55,823 nt of DNA from contig CAMYVT010000006.1 of NCBI GenBank assembly GCA_947302515.1, positions 1 to 55,823 of the forward strand, written 5' to 3'. This stretch comes from an uncultured Caryophanales bacterium. GTDB lineage: Bacteria > Bacillota_I > Bacilli_A > RF39 > UBA660. The position numbers and the translations under genes were made by a program. Positions within the stretch are counted from its first letter, which is position 1. Each line of letters opens with the position of its first letter. Below the pieces are notes generated by a model, which was not told the origin of the DNA, made no database searches, and saw nothing but the letters and a program-made list of their open reading frames with translations. This document shows, piece by piece, positions 1-12,227 of this stretch.

Positions 1-3232
<3,232 letters not shown>

Positions 3233-3261
3233 TTTACAAATATAGTATAATGTGCTATAAT
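3233..3261 (+). promoter_or_regulatory. Promoter for the 3297 gene
   Basis: TTTACA at 3233-3238, a spacer of 17 bases, then TATAAT at 3256-3261 preceded by TGC (extended -10). It begins directly after the upstream stop codon. A second TATAAT at 3246-3251 has no well-placed -35. Confidence 0.75.
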
Positions 3262-3296
3262 ATGGGGCAGAAAAAGGGATGTTAGGAGTGAAAAAG

Positions 3297-4112
3297 ATGA
3301 AAAAAGAAAAAGAATTAGAAACAGTAGAAGAAATTACAGAAAAAGAACAAGAAATAATTGATTCTTATATGGATGAAGAGTTAGATAATTATATTCAAGA
3401 AAAAGAATCAAAAGAAGAAAAAACTCGTAAAGAAAATGAAAAAATATTAGAAAAAGAATTAGATGAGGATCTAGAAGAATATGAAATAGAAGATGATTTT
3501 GTAGAAAAGAAAAAAGATCCAGATTCAGGTAAAAAGTTATTTAAAAAAATAATTAATATTATTTTAATAATTCTTTTCATCTTTATAATACTAGCTGTAA
3601 TTGATGTTATATGTGTAACTAAATTAAATAAAGGACCATATTTCGCAGTACCAGTACATACATATGATGATGGAGGTACTAAAGAGTATTATGGTTTAGG
3701 TTATAAAGTAATTAAATATCATCAAGTACAAGGAAGAAGAGATATAGAAATAGGCTCATGGGCTTTAAAATATAATGTAGAACCTATATATTCTGAAATA
3801 GTAGATCTAGCAATAGAATTTAATAATGATGAAAATGCTTCATATAAAAAATATTATAAACAATTATTAGTAGTAACAGGTTCACTAAAAGAAGTAGATA
3901 AGAAACATAATAAAATAGTATTATCATTTGATGATGAAGATGGTAAATATAATTTAGATGTAGTATGTAATATGGAAACAGATAAAGATAATCTAAATAT
4001 ATTAGAACCAAAATATGAAATATCAGCAATGGGTACTATGATAGATTATGATCATAAAACAAATGAAAATCCCGCAACTATCTATTTAGATAATTGTTTC
4101 GCAGAACAATAA
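3297..4112 (+). CDS. Single-pass membrane protein with acidic N-terminus and OB-fold-like C-terminus
   Basis: Function not known. ATG 3297 is chosen because AGGAG at 3284-3288 sits 8 bases before it; an in-frame ATG at 3279 lies upstream of that site. The first 80 or so residues are almost all Glu, Lys and Asp, probably a charged coiled coil in the cytoplasm. One membrane segment follows (about residues 84-106, Ile/Leu-rich). The outside part contains YGLGYKVIKY, a motif I associate with uncharacterised Firmicutes membrane proteins, and ends in a beta-rich segment (LLVVTGSLKEVDKKHNKIVL ... ATIYLDNCF) that resembles the tRNA_anti-like OB-fold family. It stands alone between its own promoter and terminator. 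The OB-fold call is by eye only. Confidence 0.7.
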   Translation: MKKEKELETVEEITEKEQEIIDSYMDEELDNYIQEKESKEEKTRKENEKILEKELDEDLEEYEIEDDFVEKKKDPDSGKKLFKKIINIILIILFIFIILAVIDVICVTKLNKGPYFAVPVHTYDDGGTKEYYGLGYKVIKYHQVQGRRDIEIGSWALKYNVEPIYSEIVDLAIEFNNDENASYKKYYKQLLVVTGSLKEVDKKHNKIVLSFDDEDGKYNLDVVCNMETDKDNLNILEPKYEISAMGTMIDYDHKTNENPATIYLDNCFAEQ

Positions 4113-4136
4113 AAGAGTAGTAATACTCTTTTTTTT
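4111..4136 (+). terminator. Rho-independent terminator after the 3297 gene
   Basis: Stem AAAAGAGTA (4111-4119), loop GTAA, stem TACTCTTTT (4124-4132), then a T-run. The stem starts inside the stop codon. Confidence 0.85.
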
Positions 4137-4138
4137 AT

Positions 4139-4146
4139 TGTATAAT
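4139..4146 (+). promoter_or_regulatory. Possible -10 for the surface-protein gene at 4171
   Basis: TATAAT at 4141-4146, 25 bases before ATG 4171. The region where a -35 should lie is the arm and loop of the preceding terminator and has no good hexamer, so promoter and terminator would overlap. Confidence 0.4.
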
Positions 4147-4170
4147 CTAATTAAGATAGGAGGTAATACT

Positions 4171-5475
4171 ATGAGAAGTAAAACAAAATATAAATTCAGT
4201 ACTTTATTACTAGTATTACTTTTATTATTCTTAACTTTAGGTTATGCCTATCTTAATCAAAGTCTAAATATAAATGGTAATTCAATATTAAATAATGCAT
4301 CATGGAATGTATATTGGGATAATGTTCAAGTAACTACTGGTTCAGTAGAATCATCTACTCCTACAATAGATTCAAATAAAACAACAGTAACATTTTCTGT
4401 ACATTTATCTAAACCAGGAGACTTTTATGAATTTACTGTAGATGCTAAAAATGATGGAACAATAGATGCGATGATAGAATCAATTTCATCAACTCTGAAT
4501 AATAATCCAATCACAACATTACCAAATTATCTATATTATTCAATTACATATAGTGATGATAGAACAATAGAAGCAAATCACTTATTAAAAGCAAATGATA
4601 AAGAAATATATAAAGTAAGAGTAGAATATAAATTAGATATTAGTCCAGAAGATCTACCAACTACAAATCAAACACTCAATTTCGCATTCCAATTAAACTG
4701 CATACAAGGATCTATAGGTTCATTATCTAAAAATGTTGAATTGGGTGATTATGTTTCTTATACTCCTGAAATAACTAATTATACAATAGATAGAAGTTGT
4801 ACTGGTGCTAGTAATGATCGTAATATTAATCCTAGTGAATTAAATCTTTGGAGGGTTATTAAAAAGAAACGTGATGGATCTTTAGAATTAATTAGTGAAT
4901 ATAATTCGAGCACTTCAGTTGTCTTTTATGGAAAAGTTGGGTATTCCAACTTCACGGGATGTTTAAATTTAATTGCAAGTAAATATGAAACAGAAGGTAT
5001 AACAACTGGGTCTAGAAACTTCGGATTTAAGGGACAAACAGAGTATATTACAGATCAATCAAAATTACGTTCTAACAATGCATGGAGGTGCAGCACAGGA
5101 GAAGCATGTGCTCCGGAACAAGAAGAATATTTAGGTGGAGGAGATTTTCTTTATCTAGATGATTATAACCTTGTTAATAATGTACTTGGAACCATATATA
5201 CACCAAAAATAAATAATCGTATTTCGAGTTACTGGACTTCATCAAGACATTATTTTTTTGATAACTATTCTAACATTGAACAATATTGGTTTGGTATTTC
5301 TATAGGGACTTCGGGTGAACCAACCGTTATGATTAGATACATATATAGTGAAGGAACTAGTCAACAAACAACAGGCTCAATAGGAGTTAGGCCTATAATT
5401 ATAATTAATAAAAATGTTAATATATCATCTGGTACAGGAACTAAAGATAATCCTTTTGTTATAGTGAAATCATAA
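4171..5475 (+). CDS. TasA/camelysin-like surface protein with a C-terminal DUF6273-like domain
   Basis: Predicted secreted or membrane-tethered surface protein. ATG 4171 follows AGGAGG (4158-4163) at 7 bases. A basic N-terminus and hydrophobic stretch end in LGYAYL, like the leader of SipW-processed TasA/camelysin proteins. Next is a beta-rich module of about 150 residues (SWNVYWDNVQVTTGSV, FYEFTVDAKNDGTIDAMI) that is clearly paralogous to the first half of the gene at 15044. The C-terminal half is different: LGDYVSYTP, LWRVIKK, several cysteines and a final GVRPIIIINK ... SSGTGTKDNPFVI, which resembles the DUF6273 domain of Firmicutes surface proteins. Structural role inferred; fibre formation is a guess. 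No sipW-type peptidase lies in the window. Family-level call moderate, function unknown. Confidence 0.75.
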   Translation: MRSKTKYKFSTLLLVLLLLFLTLGYAYLNQSLNINGNSILNNASWNVYWDNVQVTTGSVESSTPTIDSNKTTVTFSVHLSKPGDFYEFTVDAKNDGTIDAMIESISSTLNNNPITTLPNYLYYSITYSDDRTIEANHLLKANDKEIYKVRVEYKLDISPEDLPTTNQTLNFAFQLNCIQGSIGSLSKNVELGDYVSYTPEITNYTIDRSCTGASNDRNINPSELNLWRVIKKKRDGSLELISEYNSSTSVVFYGKVGYSNFTGCLNLIASKYETEGITTGSRNFGFKGQTEYITDQSKLRSNNAWRCSTGEACAPEQEEYLGGGDFLYLDDYNLVNNVLGTIYTPKINNRISSYWTSSRHYFFDNYSNIEQYWFGISIGTSGEPTVMIRYIYSEGTSQQTTGSIGVRPIIIINKNVNISSGTGTKDNPFVIVKS

Positions 5476-5481
5476 TAATAG

Positions 5482-5510
5482 AAAAGAAGAGCTTTTACTC
5501 TTCTTTTTCT
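5482..5510 (+). terminator. Rho-independent terminator after the surface-protein gene
   Basis: Stem AAAAGAAGAG (5482-5491), six-base loop, stem CTCTTCTTTT (5498-5507), followed by a T-rich tract. Confidence 0.85.
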
Positions 5511-5511
5511 T

Positions 5512-5539
5512 TTGTTTAATATGATAAATATGGTATAAT
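5512..5539 (+). promoter_or_regulatory. Promoter of the gatCAB operon
   Basis: TTGTTT at 5512-5517, a 16-base spacer, then TATAAT at 5534-5539 with TGG before it (extended -10). The gatC start codon is 29 bases downstream of the -10. Confidence 0.7.
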
Positions 5540-5567
5540 AAATTAGTTATGAAAGGAGTGTTTTTTC

Positions 5568-5876
5568 ATGGATGAAAAGCTAAAAAGAGAAGAAGTATTA
5601 CATGTAGCAAATCTTGCTCGTATTAAACTAACAGAACAAGAGATTGAAAAATATCAAGTAGAATTAAAAAAACTACTAGAAGATGTAGAAAAGATTAATG
5701 AAGTAGAAGGATATGATGATGATATTCTTATTGCTTGTTGGGATAGTAATACTGAATTAAGAGAAGATGAAGAAGGACCTATGTTAGATCCTAAACAAGT
5801 AATTGAAAATGCTCCTAGACATGCTGGTAACTATATTGAAGTACCTGTAGTTATCGGAGAAAGTGAAGGTGCTTAA
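5568..5876 (+). CDS. gatC: Aspartyl/glutamyl-tRNA amidotransferase subunit C
   Basis: Small subunit of the GatCAB complex, which converts Glu-tRNA(Gln) (and Asp-tRNA(Asn) where needed) to the correct amide-charged tRNA in the cytoplasm. GatC wraps around GatA and holds it to GatB. The 102 residues match the family: REEVLHVANLARIKLTEQEI at the N-terminus, then the LREDE segment and the C-terminal belt. AAAGGAG (5552-5558) lies 9 bases before ATG 5568. gatA starts just after its stop, confirming the operon order C-A-B known from Bacillus. Confidence 0.96.
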   Translation: MDEKLKREEVLHVANLARIKLTEQEIEKYQVELKKLLEDVEKINEVEGYDDDILIACWDSNTELREDEEGPMLDPKQVIENAPRHAGNYIEVPVVIGESEGA

Positions 5877-5877
5877 T

Positions 5878-7326
5878 ATGAAATATCTAAATAGAGGTAT
5901 TGATGAAATACATGAATTATTAAAAAGTAAAAAGATTAAGCCAATAGATTTAGTAGAAGAAGCTTTTGAAAATATTGAGAATAATAAAGATTTAAATGCT
6001 TATATTACTTTAAATAAAGAAGATGCTATTAGTAAGGCTAAGGAATTAGAAGATAAAGAAGTAGATAATATACTATTTGGACTACCTATAGCAGTAAAAG
6101 ATAATATTTGTACTAATGGATTAAGAACTACTTGTGCATCTCACATTTTAGATAATTTTGTACCAATATATGATGCAACTATTGTAGAAAAAATAAAAGA
6201 ACATAATATGATTATTATTGGTAAAACTAATATGGATGAATTTGCTATGGGATCAAGTTCTAGAACAAGTTATTTTGGAGCACCAAAAAATCCATGGAAT
6301 AGAAATAAGATTTGTGGAGGATCTAGTGGTGGTTCTGCAGCAACTATAGCAGCAAGAGATGTATTATTTGCTATCGGATCAGATACTGGAGGTTCTATTC
6401 GTCAACCTGCATCATATACTGGAATAGTAGGTATGAAACCAACATATGGAAGAATTTCTAGATACGGTTTAATTGCCTTTGGATCAAGCTTAGATCAAAT
6501 GGGTCCAATGACTAAGAATGTATATGAAAATGCAGTATTATTAAATGCTATAGTTGGTAAAGATGAAAGAGATTTAACTTCTGCAAGAAAAGAAGAAGAG
6601 GATTTTACAAGATTAATTGGTAAAGACATTAAAGGTATGAAAATAGCAGTACCAAATTATTTAATGGGAGATATTGTATCAGATGAAGTAAAAAATAAAA
6701 TTATTGATACAATTGAATTATTAAAGAAAAATGGAGCAACAGTAGATTATGTAGATGTTAAATACTTAGAAAATGCAATGACTTTATATCAGATTATTGC
6801 TATGGGAGAAGCATCATCAAATCTAGCTAGATTTGATGGTATTAGATATGGTTTTCAAGCAGATGATATTAAAACTATTGATGATGTATACTTAGAAACA
6901 AGAGGTCAAGGCTTTGGTGAAGAAGTAAAAAGAAGAATCATGGTAGGATCTTACCTACTAAGTGGAGAAAATGCTAAAGTATATTACAATAAAGCTTTAT
7001 CTATCAGAGATGATATGAGAAAAGAATTTAAAAAAGTATTTGAAAAGTATGATTTAATTATAGGACCTACTACAGTAACTACTGCTTATGATTTAACAGA
7101 TCCTATGGATGATCCTAGAAAATCATTCATGGATGATATTTTAGTAATACCAGTTAATATGGCAGGACTTCCAGGAATGAATATACCAGTAGGTTTTGAT
7201 AAAGAACATATGCCAATTGGTATGCAAATAATTGGTAATTCTTTTGAAGAAGCTAAAATGTATCAATTAGGTAGTTTTATTGAAAAAGAATTAAATCTTG
7301 ATTTAATTCCAGGAGGTGAGAAGTAA
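5878..7326 (+). CDS. gatA: Aspartyl/glutamyl-tRNA amidotransferase subunit A
   Basis: The glutaminase subunit: it hydrolyses glutamine and channels the ammonia to GatB. It is an amidase-signature enzyme with an intact Lys-cisSer-Ser triad: K74 (AVKDNI), S149 (GGSSGGS) and S173 (GSDTGGSIRQP). The K-S-S spacing (75 and 24) is the same as in Staphylococcus aureus GatA. I place the start at ATG 5878, two bases after the gatC stop: AAGGTG at 5866-5871 is well placed and MKYLNRGIDEIHELL is the usual GatA N-terminus. A GTG at 5863 in the same frame is less likely. 482 residues, full length. Confidence 0.96.
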   Translation: MKYLNRGIDEIHELLKSKKIKPIDLVEEAFENIENNKDLNAYITLNKEDAISKAKELEDKEVDNILFGLPIAVKDNICTNGLRTTCASHILDNFVPIYDATIVEKIKEHNMIIIGKTNMDEFAMGSSSRTSYFGAPKNPWNRNKICGGSSGGSAATIAARDVLFAIGSDTGGSIRQPASYTGIVGMKPTYGRISRYGLIAFGSSLDQMGPMTKNVYENAVLLNAIVGKDERDLTSARKEEEDFTRLIGKDIKGMKIAVPNYLMGDIVSDEVKNKIIDTIELLKKNGATVDYVDVKYLENAMTLYQIIAMGEASSNLARFDGIRYGFQADDIKTIDDVYLETRGQGFGEEVKRRIMVGSYLLSGENAKVYYNKALSIRDDMRKEFKKVFEKYDLIIGPTTVTTAYDLTDPMDDPRKSFMDDILVIPVNMAGLPGMNIPVGFDKEHMPIGMQIIGNSFEEAKMYQLGSFIEKELNLDLIPGGEK

Positions 7327-8750
7327 TGTCTAATTATATACCTACAATAGGTGTAGAAGTACACGTAGAATTAAAAACAAAGACAAAGATTTTCTCAAAC
7401 TCCAGAAATGGATATGGTCAAATGGCTAATTCTTTAACTAATGTAGTAGATTTAGGTTATCCTGGAACACTTCCTACATTAAACGAAGAAGTAATAAATC
7501 TAGCAATTAGAGCAGCAACAGTTCTAAATTGTAAGATTAGAAGAGAAATGTTCTTTGATAGAAAGAATTATTTCTATCCAGATAATCCAAAGAATTATCA
7601 GATTACTCAATCAAGAACTCCTATTGGATATGATGGATACGTAGAAATAGAAGTAAATGGTGAGAAAAAGAAAATTGAAATAGAAGAAATGCATATTGAA
7701 GAAGATACATGTAAGAGTGCTCACAGAGGAGATAAAACACTACTTGACTTTAATAGAGCAGGAGTACCTCTAATTGAGATAGTTACTAAACCATGTATCA
7801 GTAGTGGAGAAGAAGCAAAAGCATATCTTGAAAAATTAAGAGAGACTTTATTTTACTGTGATATAAGTGACTGTAAGATAGAAGAAGGTTCTATGAGAGC
7901 AGATGCTAATGTTTCTATTCGTAAGAATGAATCTGATCCATTTAATACTAAAGCAGAAATTAAGAATATCGGTTCTATTTCCAATGTTGGTTTAAGTATA
8001 GAAAAAGAAATAGAAAGACAAACTAAATTGTATGATAATGGAGAAACATTTAAGCCACAAACAAGAAGATTTGATGATAAATTACAAAATACAGTATTAA
8101 TGCGTGTTAAAGAGACGGGAAATGATTATCGTTATTTCCCAGAACCAGATATTCCATATGTAATTATTACAGATGAAATGATAGAAGAAGCAAGAAAAGA
8201 TATTCCAATGCTTCCTGATGAAAGAAGAAAAGTCTATGTTGAAAAAGGTGTACTAGAAATAAATGCAAATAAACTAGTACAAAATAGACCATTAAGTGAT
8301 TTCTTTAATACATTATTAGATGAAAATACTAATTTTAAAATTGCATCTAATATGTTATTAGGAGATATTTCTGCCTATCTTAATAGATGTGAAAAAGATA
8401 TTACAGAAACAACTCTTACTAAGGAAAGATTTTTAGAATTAGTTAAATCTTATGAAGAAGGAACAATTACAAGTAAGAATTTAAAAGATATGTTAGATAC
8501 TATTCTAGAAAGTGATAAATCAATAGCTGATATTATGAAAGAACAAGGTATTGAAAATATTACTGATGATAGTGAAATAAGGAATATAATTAAAGAGATT
8601 ATTAAGAATAATCCTGAAAGTGTAACTGACTATAAGAATGGTCACGATAGAGCAATTAAGTTCTTAATGGGACAAGTAATGAAAGAAACAAAAGGTAAGG
8701 CAAATCCTCGTTTAGCAAACGATATTTTGTTAGAAGAATTAAAAGGTTAG
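7326..8750 (+). CDS. gatB: Aspartyl/glutamyl-tRNA amidotransferase subunit B
   Basis: Binds the mischarged tRNA and carries the kinase-like site that activates the glutamate side chain before ammonia is added. The N-terminal cradle contains the family motifs PTIGVEVHVEL, DRKNYFYPD and IEEDTCKS; the C-terminal helical and YqeY-like tail ends in FLMGQVMKETKGKANP. 474 residues, normal length. The ATG shares a base with the gatA stop (TAATG), and AGGAGGTG at 7311-7318 lies inside the end of gatA, so the two are translationally coupled. No hairpin terminator follows; a new promoter starts right after the stop. Confidence 0.97.
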   Translation: MSNYIPTIGVEVHVELKTKTKIFSNSRNGYGQMANSLTNVVDLGYPGTLPTLNEEVINLAIRAATVLNCKIRREMFFDRKNYFYPDNPKNYQITQSRTPIGYDGYVEIEVNGEKKKIEIEEMHIEEDTCKSAHRGDKTLLDFNRAGVPLIEIVTKPCISSGEEAKAYLEKLRETLFYCDISDCKIEEGSMRADANVSIRKNESDPFNTKAEIKNIGSISNVGLSIEKEIERQTKLYDNGETFKPQTRRFDDKLQNTVLMRVKETGNDYRYFPEPDIPYVIITDEMIEEARKDIPMLPDERRKVYVEKGVLEINANKLVQNRPLSDFFNTLLDENTNFKIASNMLLGDISAYLNRCEKDITETTLTKERFLELVKSYEEGTITSKNLKDMLDTILESDKSIADIMKEQGIENITDDSEIRNIIKEIIKNNPESVTDYKNGHDRAIKFLMGQVMKETKGKANPRLANDILLEELKG

Positions 8751-8752
8751 AA

Positions 8753-8781
8753 TTGAAAAAGAGGGGTTCATAGTGTATAAT
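8753..8781 (+). promoter_or_regulatory. Promoter for the 8804-12132 operon
   Basis: TTGAAA at 8753-8758, 17-base spacer, TATAAT at 8776-8781, 22 bases before ATG 8804. It lies immediately after the gatB stop. Confidence 0.75.
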
Positions 8782-8803
8782 TAGTTTATTAGGATGTGAT
8801 GAT

Positions 8804-9262
8804 ATGAAGTTTTTCAAAAAGCATAAAACTTTAACTTTAATTTTATTAATTATTATAGCTGGTTTACTAGCAGTATTTATCTTAAGAGACACGGTTAATT
8901 TTGATGAATCAACTGCAGTATATGGTAATAGATTAGAAGGAATAGATGCAGTAAAAGTAACAAAAGAACAAGAAAAATCTATTACTGAAGCTCTAAAAGC
9001 AAATACTGAAGAAACTAAAATTAGAGTAGCTGGTAAATTAGTTAATATTATTATATATACTAAAGGAAATGTTACTTTAGATGAAGCAAAAGCTATGGCA
9101 CCAACTGTTTTAGCAATATTCTCTGAAGAACAAAAGAAGTTCTATGATTTTCAATTCCTAATTGATAATAGTGAAAATCAATCTCAATTTCCAATTATAG
9201 GTTATATGCAACACTCAAGAGATGGAGTTAATTGGACAAAAGATAGAGCTGTGGAGGGTTAA
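8804..9262 (+). CDS. Small single-pass membrane protein of unknown function
   Basis: 152 residues: a short basic N-terminus (MKFFKKHKT), one membrane segment (about residues 9-26) and an extracytoplasmic domain of about 125 residues with no cysteine. The stretch IIIYTKGNVTLDEAKAMAPT suggests a small alpha/beta fold, but I do not recognise a family. AGGATGTGAT precedes ATG 8804. It is the first gene of an operon: the sensor gene at 9265 starts 2 bases after its stop, so it may be an accessory part of that sensor. This link is inference from position only. Confidence 0.7.
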   Translation: MKFFKKHKTLTLILLIIIAGLLAVFILRDTVNFDESTAVYGNRLEGIDAVKVTKEQEKSITEALKANTEETKIRVAGKLVNIIIYTKGNVTLDEAKAMAPTVLAIFSEEQKKFYDFQFLIDNSENQSQFPIIGYMQHSRDGVNWTKDRAVEG

Positions 9263-9264
9263 GA

Positions 9265-11304
9265 ATGAAGAAGAAATTATTAATACTTCTTCCTATCTTA
9301 ATAGCTGTAATAGCTTTTATATTTGTTTATCGATATTATAATAAAGAGGATAAAACAACAACATTAACTATCACTGAAAAAAGATGGGTAGAAGAAAATG
9401 CAGAAAAAGAATTTGATTTTGAAATAATAAATGATTATCCGTTATATGGATTAAATGGAGTAGGAGTTATCTTCGACTTTGTATCAGATTTTGAAGAAAA
9501 TGTAGGTATTGAATTTAATAAAATATCTTATTTAAAAACAGAAACACCAACAGGAAAAAGTTATCGTATAAGAGTTCTTAGTGGGGATGAAGAATTAACA
9601 GATAAAGATTTATTCTTATTTAATGATAATTATGTTATAGTTGGAAAACAATACGAAAGAATAAATCATATTAGAGATATTAAAAATAAAAAGATAGGTA
9701 TACTTAAAGAAGATGAAGAAGAAATGACTTTCTATCTTAAAGGAGGAAGTAATCTATCTTATACTACATATGAAAGTGTAGCTACTATGTATGAAGCCTT
9801 AGATAAAGGATCAATAGATTTACTAGTAGTACCAAATATTATGTATTTGAATTATACAATTCAAAAAGATAAATATTATGTTAATTATTATTTAACAGAA
9901 GCAAAGAAACAAATAGTTATTACATTAAGTGATAATGAACCAAAATTAAATGCAATACTTACAAAATACTATAATAAATGGAGACAATTAAACTATATTA
10001 CAGAATATAATCAAGAGTATTTTAATTATTATTTAGATAACAATAAATTAGATGCTAAAACTAAAGCAAAATTAGTTTCTAAGAATTATGTTTATGGTTA
10101 TGTAGAAAATTTGCCATATGAGAAGAAAGTAAATAATAGAGTAGCAGGTATTGCAGGAGAATATATTGATAGAGCATCAAGATTAGCAGATATTACATTT
10201 AAATATAAAAAATATAATTCAGTAAAAGCATTAAAGAAAGCAGTAGAAAAAGGAGAAGTAGATATTTACTTCGATTACTATAATTATACTAATGATGAAT
10301 ATCTACCTACAGTATCTACATTTATTGAAGATTTCTCAGTATTAGGCTTACAAGAAGATAATCATATAGTAACATCATTTGAAAGTCTAAAGAATCAAGA
10401 TATAGTAATGCTAGAAAATGACTCTTTATATAGTTACTTTAAGAGTAATTCAAGAGCTAATATTAAAACTTATAAAAATATTAATGAATTAGTAAAAAAT
10501 GCTAAACATAAGATAATAGTAGTAGATAGTGAAGTATATCGTTATTATCAAAATAATAAGTTTAAGAAATATAAGTTGTTATATCAAGATAATATGATGA
10601 ATGATTATAAGTTTATGGTTAAGAAAGATAATGAAGCTTTCTATAATTTATTCAATTATATTATCAATACTAATTCTTATTACAATTACCGTAATTCAGG
10701 TATTGAAAATTTAAATGCATTGATAATTGAAGATTCAACATTAGAGCAAGTATATACAATAGTATTAGCAATTATCTTTACTCCATTAATATTAATTGGT
10801 TTATTTGTTCTTATTGTTAAACATAAGAATAAGAAGAAAAAAGTAAAGATTACTGATAGACATAAATATACTGATATGTTGACTTCTTTAAAGAATAGAA
10901 ATTATTTAAATATGAAGATGCAAGAATGGGAAGATTGTGAAATGTTCCCACAAGCAATAGTAATGGTTGATTTAAATAATGTTAAATATGTTAATGATAA
11001 CTATGGACATGAAGAAGGAGATCAATTAATTATTAGAGCAGCAGGTATTTTAGTTAATACCCAATTAGAAAACAGTGAAATAATAAGAACAGATGGAAAT
11101 GAATTCTTAATCTATTTAGTTGGATATAGTGAAAGACAAATAAATACATATACAAAGAAATTATCTAAAGAGATGAAGAATCTTCCACATGAGTTTGGTG
11201 CAGCTATAGGTTATAGTATGATTACTGATGAAATAAAAACATTAGATGATGCTATTAATGAAGCAACACTAGAAATGATAACAAACAAAGAAGAATATAA
11301 ATAA
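9265..11304 (+). CDS. Membrane sensor: substrate-binding-like ectodomain plus degenerate GGDEF domain
   Basis: 679 residues. An N-terminal signal anchor (residues 5-23) is followed by about 460 outside residues that look like one or two periplasmic-binding-protein (SBP_bac_3-like) lobes: IRDIKNKKIGILKED and the later LKNQDIVMLENDSL are typical lobe-start segments. A second membrane segment (about 495-520) leads to a cytoplasmic GGDEF domain. Its substrate motif is intact (DLNNVKYVNDNYGHEEGDQL), but the signature is D610-G-N-E-F rather than GGDEF/GGEEF. The third position, acidic in active diguanylate cyclases, is Asn612. The protein may therefore bind a nucleotide or act by contact rather than make c-di-GMP. 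Cotranscribed with the small membrane protein upstream and yihY downstream. Confidence 0.82.
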   Translation: MKKKLLILLPILIAVIAFIFVYRYYNKEDKTTTLTITEKRWVEENAEKEFDFEIINDYPLYGLNGVGVIFDFVSDFEENVGIEFNKISYLKTETPTGKSYRIRVLSGDEELTDKDLFLFNDNYVIVGKQYERINHIRDIKNKKIGILKEDEEEMTFYLKGGSNLSYTTYESVATMYEALDKGSIDLLVVPNIMYLNYTIQKDKYYVNYYLTEAKKQIVITLSDNEPKLNAILTKYYNKWRQLNYITEYNQEYFNYYLDNNKLDAKTKAKLVSKNYVYGYVENLPYEKKVNNRVAGIAGEYIDRASRLADITFKYKKYNSVKALKKAVEKGEVDIYFDYYNYTNDEYLPTVSTFIEDFSVLGLQEDNHIVTSFESLKNQDIVMLENDSLYSYFKSNSRANIKTYKNINELVKNAKHKIIVVDSEVYRYYQNNKFKKYKLLYQDNMMNDYKFMVKKDNEAFYNLFNYIINTNSYYNYRNSGIENLNALIIEDSTLEQVYTIVLAIIFTPLILIGLFVLIVKHKNKKKKVKITDRHKYTDMLTSLKNRNYLNMKMQEWEDCEMFPQAIVMVDLNNVKYVNDNYGHEEGDQLIIRAAGILVNTQLENSEIIRTDGNEFLIYLVGYSERQINTYTKKLSKEMKNLPHEFGAAIGYSMITDEIKTLDDAINEATLEMITNKEEYK

Positions 11305-11316
11305 AAGGTGAATATG

Positions 11317-12132
11317 ATGGAAAAAGCAAGAGAGTTTATATTAAAAATATTCAATTACTTAATGAGACCAGAAATGAGAATATTACCAGGACAACTTGCT
11401 TTTTTTCTTGTCATGACACTTATTCCCATGCTTGCTATTATAGTTACAATAGCAGCAGCATTATCAATCTCAATAGAAACTATAAGAATAGCAATTAGTG
11501 AATCTATTCCTGTAGGATTAGCAGATATATTAAATGGTATTATTTCAGGAGATGGTATTAATTTTAATATTATGGTATTTTACTTCTCAGCTATACTTCT
11601 AGCAAGTAATGGTACTTATTCAATGATTAATACATCAAATGAAATATATAAAGTAAAACCTAAAAACATTATTAGTAGAAGAACAAAAGCTATAGTAATG
11701 ATTTTTATAATCATGGCACTACTAATCTTCTTATTTGCAGTACCTATATTTGGAGGTACTTTAGCAAGTATTATTGGCTATGCAACAGGAAGTGTAACTC
11801 TTCCACAAATAATTCAAAAAATATTAATAATATTAAAATATCCAATTATGATTTTTGTATTATTCATTAATATTAAACTAATGTATATCATAGCTCCAGA
11901 TGAAGAAATACCTTCAAGAACTACTAATAAAGGAGCAGCTTTTGCAGCATTAGGATGGGTTTTATCCACAGAATTATTCTCATATTACTTAGAAAAGTTT
12001 GCAAAATATGATATATTCTATGGAGGAATATCTAATATTTTAGTACTATTCTTATGGATTTATTTATTATCATACATCTTTGTTTTAGGTATGGTAATTA
12101 ATGCAAGTAGTTATAAAGAAGAATTGCAATAA
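11317..12132 (+). CDS. YihY/BrkB family inner-membrane protein
   Basis: Multi-pass membrane protein of the YihY/virulence-factor-BrkB family (once misnamed ribonuclease BN); function not settled. The sequence shows the family opening MRILPGQLAFFLVMTLIPM, about six hydrophobic segments and the C-terminal GGISNILVLFLWIYLLSYIF. Three in-frame starts exist (GTG 11308, ATG 11314, ATG 11317). I prefer 11317 because AGGTGA at 11306-11311 is then at the usual distance. It is the last gene of its operon: 12 bases after the sensor gene and ended by a terminator whose stem begins inside the last codons. Confidence 0.88.
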   Translation: MEKAREFILKIFNYLMRPEMRILPGQLAFFLVMTLIPMLAIIVTIAAALSISIETIRIAISESIPVGLADILNGIISGDGINFNIMVFYFSAILLASNGTYSMINTSNEIYKVKPKNIISRRTKAIVMIFIIMALLIFLFAVPIFGGTLASIIGYATGSVTLPQIIQKILIILKYPIMIFVLFINIKLMYIIAPDEEIPSRTTNKGAAFAALGWVLSTELFSYYLEKFAKYDIFYGGISNILVLFLWIYLLSYIFVLGMVINASSYKEELQ

Positions 12133-12146
12133 TTCTTCTTTTTTTA
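12116..12146 (+). terminator. Rho-independent terminator after the YihY gene
   Basis: Perfect 10-bp stem AAGAAGAATT (12116-12125) / AATTCTTCTT (12131-12140) with a five-base loop and a T-run. The left arm encodes the last residues of the protein. Confidence 0.88.
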
Positions 12147-12181
12147 TATAATATTAATGATAATAATAACCTCTATCTAAG

Positions 12182-12210
12182 TTGAAAAAATGGTTATAAA
12201 ATGATATAAT
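12182..12210 (+). promoter_or_regulatory. Promoter for the sulfatase gene
   Basis: TTGAAA at 12182-12187, 17 bases, TATAAT at 12205-12210 with TGA before it (extended -10). GAGGTGAGGT then precedes ATG 12228. Confidence 0.82.
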
Positions 12211-12227
12211 TACGAGGTGAGGTAATT

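Noticed and set aside
3279..3296. ATG 3279 as the start of the OB-fold-like protein
   Set aside because: AGGAG at 3284-3288 lies downstream of it and is well spaced for ATG 3297.
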